A stretch of 64,000 bases of DNA from Phycisphaerae bacterium. GTDB lineage: Bacteria; Planctomycetota; Phycisphaerae; UBA1845; JAFGLZ01. Both the position numbers and the translations under genes were made by a program. Below the pieces are notes generated by a model, which searched no databases, had not been told where the DNA came from, and saw only the letters and a program-made list of their open reading frames with translations. Positions 43,991 through 51,832 of the stretch are shown here, piece after piece (positions within the stretch are counted from its first letter, which is position 1; the number at the start of each line of letters is the position of its first letter). The stretch covers positions 1 to 64,000 of the forward strand of contig JAFGLZ010000198.1 in assembly GCA_016927755.1 (NCBI GenBank), in the 5' to 3' direction.

Positions 43991-44438
43991 ATTCCTGTTC
44001 CCGATATCGAGCCCCTTATCCCGTGTCGCCGAGATGTCTCCCCGCAAATCCGGCCTCCTCGAGACGCTGGTGGACAGGTTGGCGCTCAGTCCTGCCACGG
44101 CGGCTCGCTGGCCGCTGTCGCCCCCCTGCTTTGTGGTCCGTGTGGGGCCCTTCCCCCTGGTGAGGACCGTTGCCGCGAGCATGGTGAGAGGAGCAACGTC
44201 TCATGGTGGCCGAAGATCTCGGCTTATGAGAGTATATGCCCGCCAGGGGCCGTGGACAACGCGACTTTCGCAAGCTTCCGGGGGCTATCGGACCTCCGTC
44301 GCCGAGGGCTTGGCTGATACAACATCCACTTGGACATACGGTTAACGCGAGGAATGGTCCTGTCTGAGTTCTAAGGTAAAGCCGCCGGAGAGATTGTCCG
44401 ATACGAGCCATGTTGTAGCATCCTTCTGGAGTTGCCCC
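43991..44438. other. 448-bp divergent intergenic region
   Basis: Between the C45-like gene (minus) and the MshEN-like gene (plus). A promoter candidate for the latter is at 44394-44421. Otherwise nothing recognised. Confidence 0.45.
44394..44421 (+). promoter_or_regulatory. promoter candidate for the MshEN-like gene
   Basis: TTGTCC (44394-44399) and TAGCAT (44416-44421), spacer 16 bp, 17 bp before the start codon. Weak match; consensus only. Confidence 0.3.
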
Positions 44439-44819
44439 ATGAGACGCGAATTCGCGGACTATTTATTGGAAAAGGGCCATATCGATGAGCCCGCGTTGCA
44501 GCGGCTCGCGGACGACGGATGGAACATCCGGGATCCGATCGGCCTGTTGGCGTATGCGCATGGGCTGCTTCCGGTCGAGAGCATCGACGAGGTCCTGACC
44601 ACGCAGCGCGACCTTGACCTTCGTTTCGGCGAGACGGCGATCCGCATGGGTCTTCTGACGAACCATCAGGTCGAGGTCCTGCTATTCATCCAGCAGTACC
44701 GATCGGCGATGGAACTGGGGGAGGCCCTGGCCCTGTCGGGCGGGGTCGAGTTCGACGAGGTGATGAAGGCCTTCCACGAGTTCTGGGCGTCGAAGTTCCA
44801 GCCGGCCAAGTCCGGCTAG
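44439..44819 (+). CDS. stand-alone MshEN/T2SSE_N-like protein
   Basis: 126-aa cytoplasmic protein. Two stretches, LLEKGHIDEPALQRL and RMGLLTNHQVEVLLFIQQ, with a FGETAIRMG link, resemble the repeats of MshEN/T2SSE_N domains, which in GspE-type ATPases bind nucleotide or c-di-GMP. Family assignment is by appearance only. ATG 44439 has GGAG at a good distance. It is a single-gene unit with its own terminator. The gspE-like ATPase at 22063-23292 lacks such a domain, so a trans partner role is conceivable. Confidence 0.6.
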   Translation: MRREFADYLLEKGHIDEPALQRLADDGWNIRDPIGLLAYAHGLLPVESIDEVLTTQRDLDLRFGETAIRMGLLTNHQVEVLLFIQQYRSAMELGEALALSGGVEFDEVMKAFHEFWASKFQPAKSG

Positions 44820-44859
44820 GCGCATCGCAGGCTAACCTCCGCTTCCTCAAGAACGGTTC

Positions 44860-44902
44860 GGCCCCTATCCACTCTTACGATGGATAGGGGCCTTTGTGTT
44901 TT
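44860..44902 (+). terminator. strong rho-independent terminator
   Basis: GGCCCCTATCCA (44860-44871) pairs perfectly with TGGATAGGGGCC (44881-44892), loop of nine bases, then TTTGTGTTTT. It follows the MshEN-like gene by 40 bp. Confidence 0.9.
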
Positions 44903-45061
44903 GGGCGCTGGACGACTCGTCCGAGGAGTCTGAGCCGCCGTCAGGTCGAGATCGCGCCGCCCGCAGCGGAGCCTGCCTGGTCGATTGACATCCGCCCCAT
45001 CCCCTGCGACGCTCACCCGTGGAGTTCCCGCCCCGGAGCTAGAACGACGAGGAAAGCGTGC

Positions 45062-47875
45062 ATGTCGACCGGTGACCGACAGAGAGTGGTTATCTCGCGC
45101 GTCTTGTGCTTGCTCGTGCTCCTGGTTGCTTGCCCAGGGACGGCGCAGCAGTGGATCGAGGATTCCTTCGAGGATTTCTCAGACGGACGGCTGGATGCCG
45201 CGGGGCAGAACCTCTACGTGAGCCGCGACGGCAAGGTGCGAACGATTCACCGGTTCGATCTGAACAATGACGGGTGGCTCGATCTGATCTTCAACAGCAC
45301 GCACGACGAATACGCGTTCATCCCGGCAAGCCTGGTCACGGTGAGCAGGGACGGCAAGCGGGACGTCAGGCAGTCGCCGCTGGTGGTCGAGGGCAGCAAG
45401 GCGGTCGCCGTGGCGGACCTGAACCGTGACGGCCGGCTGGATCTGGCGTTCTGCCCGAACTTCAGCGGAGTCCAGAACTCCCGCCGATTCGTTACGATCA
45501 TCTACGGCGGTCCGGACGGCTGGGCGGCGCGGCGGAGCAATGGGATCCTGCCGGTTCGGGGGGCCGAGACAATCGCCGTGGCGGACCTGAATCGGGACGC
45601 GTGGCCGGACGTCGTCGTGCTCAATGAGGAGGCTTGGTTGCGCGATCAGCCTTCGGGGCGGATCGTGCGGGTCTATTGGGGCGGCGAGGAGGGGTACTTG
45701 CTGTCTCGCCGTCAGGACATCGGCGTGCCAGGCGCTGTGGATCTGTCCGCCGGGGACTTTGACGGCGACGGGACGGTCGACCTGGCGGTACTGACGGGCG
45801 ACGGGCACGTTCGCGTCTTCTGGGCGACGCCGACGACAAAGACAACGACGCAGCTTGGGACGACGGACATCGCTCTGCCGGCGCCGGGGGGTGTGTGCAT
45901 CACGGGCGGAGACTGCGACGGCGACGGGCGGGCGGACCTTGTCGTCGGGACGAGCAGGGAGACCGTGCTGATCGTTCGATCGGAGGGGTCTCGGCAGTGG
46001 GCGCAGCCGATCTCCGTGCCGGCGTTCGGCGCCTCGCACGTGGCGGTTGGCGACATAGACGGGGACAAGCGTCCGGAGATTGTTCTGACGAAGATGTCGC
46101 TGGCCCTGGCCGCGGGGGGCGAGGTCACGGGGGCGGACAAGGGCGCGCCGGAGTTGGTACACATCCTGTGGGGGGACAAGGACGGGTTCTCGAAGTCTCG
46201 CGTTACGTCGGTTCCGGTGCGAAACGCTTCGTCGACGGCGATCGGGGACCTGGACGGCGACGGTCGGGCGGACCTGGTAGTGGCGGTGTACCAGGGGGCC
46301 GAGACGTTCGCGGCGGAGTCGTTGGTCTTCTTCGGTCAGGGCGAGCGCGGGCTCGTTCGAGGTCCGCAAGGGGTACGAACCGAGGGCGCGACGCGTGTGG
46401 CCATCGCGCCGGGCGAGGACACGCAGCCGGCCCGCGCGATCTTCTGCAACAGTCGGGGCGGGATGCTGGGCGAGAACGTGCCGCTGATGGTTTACTGGGG
46501 CGGCGCGGACGGGTTCGATGCGAAGCGGCGCTGGCTCATTCCGTTCGCCAGCGGGTACGAGAGCAGCGCGGCCGATCTGAACGCCGACGGCTTCGTGGAC
46601 CTGATCGCGATGAACTCGGGTCACGGGGGGCGCGAGGGCACGGCCGGCGCGCTCGGGGCGAACATCTTCTGGGGCGGGGCGGACGGATTCGACATTAGGA
46701 AGCGCGTGACGAGCCTGCCCCATTACGGCCTGTGGGCGAGCAACGTGGCGGACCTGAACAAGGACGGCTGGCTCGACCTGGTACTGTGCAAGTTCGCCGC
46801 GGACGATGCGGGCAAGACCGAGGAGCTGATCGTCTACTACGGATCGGGTGGCGGCTTTGACGCGTCGCGGCGGACGGTGCTGGACTCGCCGGGGCGGTCG
46901 GGGGGGGCGGCGATCGCGGATTTCAATCGCGATGGATGGCTGGACATCGCGAGCACGTCGTACGAGGCGGATCGTGTGCGGGTCTTCTGGGGCGGGGCGG
47001 CGGGATTCGATTCGGCGAAGCAAAGCGGGGTGGACGCGCCCAGCCCGATCGGCCTGGAGACGGCGGACCTGAACAGCGACGGTTGGCTTGACCTGATCGT
47101 GGGCAGCTACTGCGACAAGCTGGCGCATCATCAGGACACGGGGGTGATCATTTTCTGGGGCGGCGCGGAGGGCTTTCGGGCGTGGGACGCGCAGCGGCTG
47201 CCCGGTTGGACGCCGGTCGGAATGATCGTGGCCGACTGGGACGCCGACGGGTACCTCGACTTGTTCTGCCCTCACTACCACGGGGAGCTGACGCGGGAAT
47301 CGATGCCGTGCTATTTGTACTGGGGCGGGGCGGACGGGTTTGCGCCGCGGCGGCGGACGATCCTGGTGTGCGACTCGGCCGACGACGGGCTGGCGGGGGA
47401 CTTCGACAAGGACGGCAAGCTCGACCTAGCGGTGGTCTGTCACACAGTCGACGGCAACCACAACGCGCTGTCGCGGGTGTTCTATAACGACGGGAAGCGG
47501 TTCGAGGGCCCACGGGTGCAGTATCTGCCGACGCATGGGGCGCACTGGATGTGGCTGCAGGATATGGGTCACATCTACGATCGAACGTTCCGGCAGCGCT
47601 ACGAGTCGTCGGTCTTCCGGTGCGACGGGGCCGCACGGGGCGGCAAGCTGGTCTACAAGGCAGAGGTCCCTGACGGGGCGAGGTTGTCGTTCAAGGTCCG
47701 CAGCGCCGGGGACGAGAAGGCGCTGGCCAATGCAGCGTGGCGGGATGTGGAGTCGGGCGGATTCACGCTGAAGGCGGGGGACCGGTGCCTCCAGTATCGG
47801 GCGACGTTCGTGAGCGAGAACGGGGATCGGTATCCTGTGCTGGATCGGGTTGGGGTGAGGGTACTTTCCGACTGA
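45062..47875 (+). CDS. secreted FG-GAP/VCBS-repeat protein
   Basis: 937-aa exported protein with a signal peptide (about 1-29, ending GTAQQ). Many FG-GAP/VCBS-type calcium-binding repeats run through most of the chain, seen as ADLNRDGRLDLAF, ADLNRDAWPDVVV, GDFDGDGTVDLAV, GDCDGDGRADLVV, GDLDGDGRADLVV, ADLNKDGWLDLVL and ADWDADGYLDLF. Two seven-bladed propellers are likely. The last 100 residues form a separate beta-rich domain. ATG 45062 (GAGGA upstream) is set by the signal peptide; the open frame to 44894 overlaps the terminator. Likely a surface-bound or secreted binding protein. Confidence 0.85.
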   Translation: MSTGDRQRVVISRVLCLLVLLVACPGTAQQWIEDSFEDFSDGRLDAAGQNLYVSRDGKVRTIHRFDLNNDGWLDLIFNSTHDEYAFIPASLVTVSRDGKRDVRQSPLVVEGSKAVAVADLNRDGRLDLAFCPNFSGVQNSRRFVTIIYGGPDGWAARRSNGILPVRGAETIAVADLNRDAWPDVVVLNEEAWLRDQPSGRIVRVYWGGEEGYLLSRRQDIGVPGAVDLSAGDFDGDGTVDLAVLTGDGHVRVFWATPTTKTTTQLGTTDIALPAPGGVCITGGDCDGDGRADLVVGTSRETVLIVRSEGSRQWAQPISVPAFGASHVAVGDIDGDKRPEIVLTKMSLALAAGGEVTGADKGAPELVHILWGDKDGFSKSRVTSVPVRNASSTAIGDLDGDGRADLVVAVYQGAETFAAESLVFFGQGERGLVRGPQGVRTEGATRVAIAPGEDTQPARAIFCNSRGGMLGENVPLMVYWGGADGFDAKRRWLIPFASGYESSAADLNADGFVDLIAMNSGHGGREGTAGALGANIFWGGADGFDIRKRVTSLPHYGLWASNVADLNKDGWLDLVLCKFAADDAGKTEELIVYYGSGGGFDASRRTVLDSPGRSGGAAIADFNRDGWLDIASTSYEADRVRVFWGGAAGFDSAKQSGVDAPSPIGLETADLNSDGWLDLIVGSYCDKLAHHQDTGVIIFWGGAEGFRAWDAQRLPGWTPVGMIVADWDADGYLDLFCPHYHGELTRESMPCYLYWGGADGFAPRRRTILVCDSADDGLAGDFDKDGKLDLAVVCHTVDGNHNALSRVFYNDGKRFEGPRVQYLPTHGAHWMWLQDMGHIYDRTFRQRYESSVFRCDGAARGGKLVYKAEVPDGARLSFKVRSAGDEKALANAAWRDVESGGFTLKAGDRCLQYRATFVSENGDRYPVLDRVGVRVLSD

Positions 47876-47959
47876 CGATCGGGGTCGGGGCTTGGGGGGG
47901 CAAGGTTCAGGTCTCGGCGGCGGGCCTGCGACTCTGCTCTTGTTACTTGGCTCTTGTTC

Positions 47960-48955
47960 TCAATGTCCAATGCAGTCGAGGAACTTGCGGCCTAGTTGGG
48001 CGTAAGCCAGTTCCTCGAACATGTTGATGTACTCGTTGTAGAAGAGACCAAAGTTCTCGGGGCGCGTGTTGACCTCGTCGGGGGCGCTGGGGAACGGATC
48101 GCGTCGGATGGCGACGTGCCCGTCGTAGCATGCGAGCGAGCCGGATTGGATCGGCGGATTGACCGTGGGCAAGGTGTGCTTCGGGTTGACCTTTGCGCCG
48201 TGATACTGCCCGATCTCGTCGATCATGTCGAAGACGGGGTCGCAGCAGATCCAGGCGTTGGTGCTGTTGTTGGGCCAGCTTCCCGCGACGTGGCGGATCC
48301 AGTACTCATCGACGATCATCATCAGGGCGGAGGGGGCGTAGACCATGCTAGGCTTCATGATCGGCCCGCCCTGGTCGCCGAGCTTCCAGCCCAGGAACTC
48401 GATCCTCGTCGTAGCGCCGGGGTCGACGCCGGGGATGCGGTACTTGCGTCCCCAGGCGGCTCGGGTGTAGTTGAAGACGTTCTGCTCCTTCGAGGGGTCG
48501 CCGATTCGCTCGAACTCGGGGCAACGGTAGATGTTCTCGAATCGCGTATAGGCGAAGAGGTCCCCGCTGCGGGGGATGGTGACGTCGTCGGGGTATGGGC
48601 CCGCTTGGTGCTGCGAGGCCTCGGCGATGGCTAGCATGTCGTCCTCTGAACCGAGCCAGGTTTCCATCTCTCGGGCCTGGGCGGTTGGCAGGGGCAAGAC
48701 TCCGGAATCGGCGGGGTCGCCGCCGAGGATCTGGGAGGTGAAGGGCGGGGTTTCGTCGAAGTCCTCCGAGTAGAGGAACATGGACTTGCAGAGTTGCGAG
48801 ATGCGCGAGTTGCAGAGGGTCGTGCGTGACTGGGCGCGGGCCTTGCTGAGCGATGGCAGCAGGATCGAGATGAGCAGTGCGATGATGGCGACGACGACGA
48901 GGAGCTCGATCAGCGTGAAGGCCGATCGGCCCCGGCAGTTCGGCTTGCTTTTCAC
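47960..48955 (-). CDS. prepilin-type N-terminal cleavage/methylation protein
   Basis: 331-aa pseudopilin of the planctomycete kind. After a basic leader, GRSAFTLIELL shows the prepilin peptidase site; cleavage falls after Ala12 (rather than the usual Gly), before Phe13, with Glu5 of the mature protein (Glu17) present. The hydrophobic helix VVVAIIALLISILLPSLSKA forms the pilus-core segment. The rest is a large globular head with several cysteines (IYRCPEF, WICCDPVF, DCIGH) and a C-terminal domain with SLACYDGHVAIRRD. GTG 48955 has AGGAGG. It may be assembled by the GspE-type machine. Confidence 0.87.
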   Translation of the reverse strand: MKSKPNCRGRSAFTLIELLVVVAIIALLISILLPSLSKARAQSRTTLCNSRISQLCKSMFLYSEDFDETPPFTSQILGGDPADSGVLPLPTAQAREMETWLGSEDDMLAIAEASQHQAGPYPDDVTIPRSGDLFAYTRFENIYRCPEFERIGDPSKEQNVFNYTRAAWGRKYRIPGVDPGATTRIEFLGWKLGDQGGPIMKPSMVYAPSALMMIVDEYWIRHVAGSWPNNSTNAWICCDPVFDMIDEIGQYHGAKVNPKHTLPTVNPPIQSGSLACYDGHVAIRRDPFPSAPDEVNTRPENFGLFYNEYINMFEELAYAQLGRKFLDCIGH

Positions 48956-49116
48956 GGCCCCGCCTCCTGTTTGACGGCCCCCGTGGTCAAGCCCCCTATG
49001 ATGCAAATCTGATGCTGTCTCTATCGTGTAGAGTACCCGGATGAGGGGGTCACTACAAGCAAACCGCCACCGCCTGAAGGAGTAGCTTTGGCATGGATCG
49101 AAGCTGCGGCTGGGTC

Positions 49117-49164
49117 CCCAGGACTGAAGATCCTGGGCTATTATCACACGGTCCCTACGGGACC
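49117..49164. repeat. paired hairpins (element D)
   Basis: CCCAGGA-CTGAAGA-TCCTGGG (49117-49137) followed by GGTCCC-TAC-GGGACC (49150-49164). Such CTGAAG-loop hairpins resemble family A in the loop sequence. I recall similar paired hairpins in planctomycete genomes. Confidence 0.6.
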
Positions 49165-49202
49165 AAAGGGGTTCGGAGCCGCGCCTCGTCCGTTGGCTGA
49201 TC

Positions 49203-49231
49203 TTGACCTGTCGGAATGCCGATGGTAACTT
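49203..49231 (+). promoter_or_regulatory. promoter of the CAU tRNA
   Basis: TTGACC (49203-49208) and TAACTT (49226-49231), spacer 17 bp, ending 45 bp before the tRNA. Same geometry as the tRNA-Ala promoter. Confidence 0.6.
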
Positions 49232-49276
49232 GGGTTTGTGTTGGAAGCGTTGTTGCGACGTGCTCCGACCAGCGTT

Positions 49277-49349
49277 AGCGGCGTAGCTCAGTTGGTAGAG
49301 CAGGGGATTCATAAGCCTCGAGTCGGCGGTTCGAGTCCGCCCGCCGCTA
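49277..49349 (+). tRNA. tRNA with CAU anticodon (tRNA-Met, or tRNA-Ile2)
   Basis: Complete 73-nt cloverleaf. Acceptor AGCGGCG/CGCCGCT, D-arm GCTC/GAGC, anticodon loop TTCATAA, T-arm GGCGG-TTCGAGT-CCGCC. The anticodon stem GGGGA/GCCTC has an A-G mismatch at its loop end. CCA is not encoded. It lacks the C1-A72 mismatch typical of initiator tRNA; a tRNA-Ile2 read after lysidine modification cannot be excluded. Confidence 0.9.
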
Positions 49350-49440
49350 TGAATAGCCAAGCAGGCCGTGGCGTTGTGATAGCGTCGCGGCCTCTTTTCG
49401 TCTCTGGCTTCGAGTCGTCCAACACCTCGGGAGGATCGTC

Positions 49441-49860
49441 ATGAAATCCTATCGGCAGGAGCTATGGTTCGACGTGCCGAATCGGCGGGACTATATCAAT
49501 ATCACGCCGAAGGTGGAGGAGGCGCTTGGCAAGAGCGGGGTGCGGGAGGGGCTTTGCCTGGTAAACGCGATGCACATCACAGCGAGCGTGTACATCAACG
49601 ACGACGAGCGGGGGCTGATCCAGGACTATGACGAGTGGCTAGAGCAACTCGCTCCGCATGAGCCAATCAGCCGGTATCGGCACAACCGGACGGGCGAGGA
49701 CAACGGGGACGCGCACCTGAAGCGTCAGGTCATGGGCAGGCAGGTGGTGGTGGCGATCACCGACGGGAGGCTCGACTTCGGGCCGTGGGAGCAGATCTTC
49801 TACGCGGAGTTCGACGGTCGGCGGCGCAAGCGGGTGCTCGTCAAGATTATTGGGGAGTAG
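49441..49860 (+). CDS. yjbQ: YjbQ/UPF0047 family protein
   Basis: 139-aa cytoplasmic protein of the YjbQ (UPF0047) family, for which secondary thiamine-phosphate synthase activity has been reported. Motifs: NITPKVEEAL, HITASVYINDDE, RYRHNRTGEDNGDAHLKR with its His/Asp cluster, and GRLDFGPWEQIFYAEFDG. Full length. ATG 49441 has GGGAGG. It starts 92 bp after the tRNA and is on the same strand. The physiological role remains unclear in the family. Confidence 0.95.
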   Translation: MKSYRQELWFDVPNRRDYINITPKVEEALGKSGVREGLCLVNAMHITASVYINDDERGLIQDYDEWLEQLAPHEPISRYRHNRTGEDNGDAHLKRQVMGRQVVVAITDGRLDFGPWEQIFYAEFDGRRRKRVLVKIIGE

Positions 49861-49861
49861 G

Positions 49862-49887
49862 AGGTCGAGGCGCCTGCGTTTCGACCT
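49862..49887. terminator. hairpin between convergent genes yjbQ and oxidoreductase
   Basis: AGGTCGA (49862-49868) pairs with TCGACCT (49881-49887). No T-run follows. Its place between two convergent genes suggests a weak bidirectional terminator. Confidence 0.35.
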
Positions 49888-49919
49888 GCCTATACCCGCC
49901 GAGGCCGGATCTCAGCCAG

Positions 49920-51113
49920 CTATAGTTTGTACTGCGGTATCTTCATCAATTCTCCGTCTTTCAGGGCCGACTGGTGGGCGACGATTCCGCTGACGGTCAT
50001 GTTGAGGGCCTGGGCGACGTCGACGAGGGGTTTTCGGTCCTGGAGGATTGCCGTGACAAACTCGTTCATGAGGTAGCCGTGTGAGCCGCCGTGTCCGCCG
50101 GCCTCTACCGTGGGAGGCAGCGGCGGGCGCTTGGTGGGCGGTAGGTTCTTGGTGAGACCCTCGTACTTGCCGTAGAAGGTGCCCTTCTGGCCGCGAATGC
50201 GGCCCATCTCTCCGCTGACTCCGGGGGTGTCCCAACTGACGGCCATCCGCGCCATGCCGCCTTCGCTGGTGCGGAAGAGGGCGATCTCGGTTCCGAAGGG
50301 GTTCTTGTAGACATTGTGTTCGGCCTGGAGCCACTTGGTCAGGCTGGGGATGGCCATGCAGCTTACCTCGGTGAAGCTGCCGCCGGTGACGCCGACGTAG
50401 TAGGCGTTGGAGTGGGTGGGGTACCACTGCGGGGGCACGCCGACGCGCCAGTCCTTGTATGACGCAATCGGGTCCGCGGAGAAGTGATAATACTCGCCTT
50501 CGGCGTATACGAGCTTTCCGAATCCGCCGGCGTTGTAGATCTCCCGCATCGCGCTGAGGTCCTCGTGGAAGCAGGAGGTCTCGAACATCATGTACTTCCG
50601 GCCGGCGCGCTTGACGGCCTCGAAGAGCTTGTCGGCGTCTTCGAGTGAGCCGAAGACGGCGGGCACGGCCGAGGCGACGTGCTTGCCGTGCTTTAGCACA
50701 TCGATGCAGTGGCGCGCGTGGCTGGGTGCGTCGGTGGCGACGAAGACGGCCTCGATGTTGTCGTCCTTGACGAGCTCTTCGAGTGAGGGATAGGTCTTCT
50801 CGCAGCGGCAGGCCTTGGCCAGCGCGGCACATCGATCGGGGAAGAGGTCACTGACGGCGACGACTTGGACGTTGGGGTGGTCCTGGAAGCTGAAGGCGGC
50901 TCCGAACCGGCAGACGCCGTATCCGACGATTCCCACGCGGATCTTTCGGTCCGAGACGGGCTTCCAGCCTTTCGAGGCGTCGGGGTCGGTGGCGGCCTTC
51001 TCGAAGCCTTGGATGGGCTTGGCCTCCGCTTGGGCCGACTGGCTCAATCCGAGCGCGGCGGCGCCCAGGCCGATCTTGTGGATGAAGGAACGTCGAGTGG
51101 CCGAGTCGTGCAT
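49920..51113 (-). CDS. Tat-exported Gfo/Idh/MocA family oxidoreductase
   Basis: 397-aa NAD(P)-dependent sugar or inositol dehydrogenase-like protein. A Tat signal begins MHDSATRRSFIHKIG. The Rossmann motif is VGIVGYGVCRFG (about 55-66), and an EKP-type motif is replaced here by SAVPAVFGS, so the usual catalytic Lys-Pro is not seen. Many exported planctomycete members of this family are like this. The C-terminal domain has HGGSHGYLMNEFVTAI. ATG 51113 has AAGGAGG. Substrate unknown; a periplasmic role on sugar derivatives is an inference. Confidence 0.88.
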   Translation of the reverse strand: MHDSATRRSFIHKIGLGAAALGLSQSAQAEAKPIQGFEKAATDPDASKGWKPVSDRKIRVGIVGYGVCRFGAAFSFQDHPNVQVVAVSDLFPDRCAALAKACRCEKTYPSLEELVKDDNIEAVFVATDAPSHARHCIDVLKHGKHVASAVPAVFGSLEDADKLFEAVKRAGRKYMMFETSCFHEDLSAMREIYNAGGFGKLVYAEGEYYHFSADPIASYKDWRVGVPPQWYPTHSNAYYVGVTGGSFTEVSCMAIPSLTKWLQAEHNVYKNPFGTEIALFRTSEGGMARMAVSWDTPGVSGEMGRIRGQKGTFYGKYEGLTKNLPPTKRPPLPPTVEAGGHGGSHGYLMNEFVTAILQDRKPLVDVAQALNMTVSGIVAHQSALKDGELMKIPQYKL

Positions 51114-51832
51114 GGCGAGTCCTCCTTGGTCATAGTGCTGACCGTTGGCTGACGAAAGACTAGCGGCTCTTCCGCGATTCTGCAAAGACTGCCTCAAGAC
51201 CATGGCGATCGCCTGAGTGGTGGTACGTGCAGCCCTGGTCCAAGCGGAAGACGGACAGAGGGCGGGCCCCGGCGACCCGCCCTGCCGCCCTTGACCCTTG
51301 AGGCATGGGACACCCGATCCCTAGGCGGTCGCCCCAGGCAGGCGGACAGGAGGGGGCCTGCTTGAGACATCGACTGAAGGCGTTGAATCATCGGCGGTGT
51401 GCTACTGGCAGGACGGGATCCCAGCTATCGAGCCGGACCGACCGGCTGTCCTGGTCCCTGAAGGCACTCGGGCGACTGTCTTGCCCAACGGTGGCGCGAT
51501 CAACCGCCCCGAATCGCGGACGATATGATCGAGGTCGTTCGCTCAGCGAAGCAGAGACATCAAGAGCCGACGCCAGCAGCACGCCCTGTCGCCCGAGCAA
51601 CCGCAGCGGCCTTGCCGATACCTCCCTGAATCGCCTGCCGTGGGCGGGCAGCCGTGCTGCCGCCCACGGCGGGTCAAGAGTCGACCCCAGTCTCCATCAT
51701 CTCCGCCTGCACAGGCGGCGACAGGCGCAACCAAGACCCGATTCTTCGTCTCTCTGTTCTCCGAGCGGGTTGCCTGAGAATGTCGATTCCGCTCCCTCTG
51801 ACAAACCCATCATCATCCGGATGGCCGAGAGC
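51114..51832. other. 719-bp intergenic region
   Basis: Between the oxidoreductase start and the end of the surface protein gene. It contains the hairpin at 51638-51669. I found no coding sequence with convincing composition, no RNA and no recognisable promoter. The right part (51700-51830) shows poor coding quality in all frames. Confidence 0.5.
51638..51669. repeat. long GC-rich hairpin
   Basis: CCGTGGGCGGGCAGC pairs with GCTGCCGCCCACGG with one bulged G and a CGT loop. No T-run follows. It could be a repeat hairpin or a regulatory structure in the large gap. Confidence 0.6.

Larger units (their letters stand above)
48956..49276. other. 321-bp region upstream of the CAU tRNA
   Basis: This gap holds the paired hairpins at 49117-49164 and the tRNA promoter at 49203-49231. 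I see no gene in it. Confidence 0.5.

Noticed and set aside
45179..47281. 700-aa minus-strand frame opposite the FG-GAP protein
   Set aside because: It is the antisense image of the regular FG-GAP repeats, basic and proline-rich, with no start signal.
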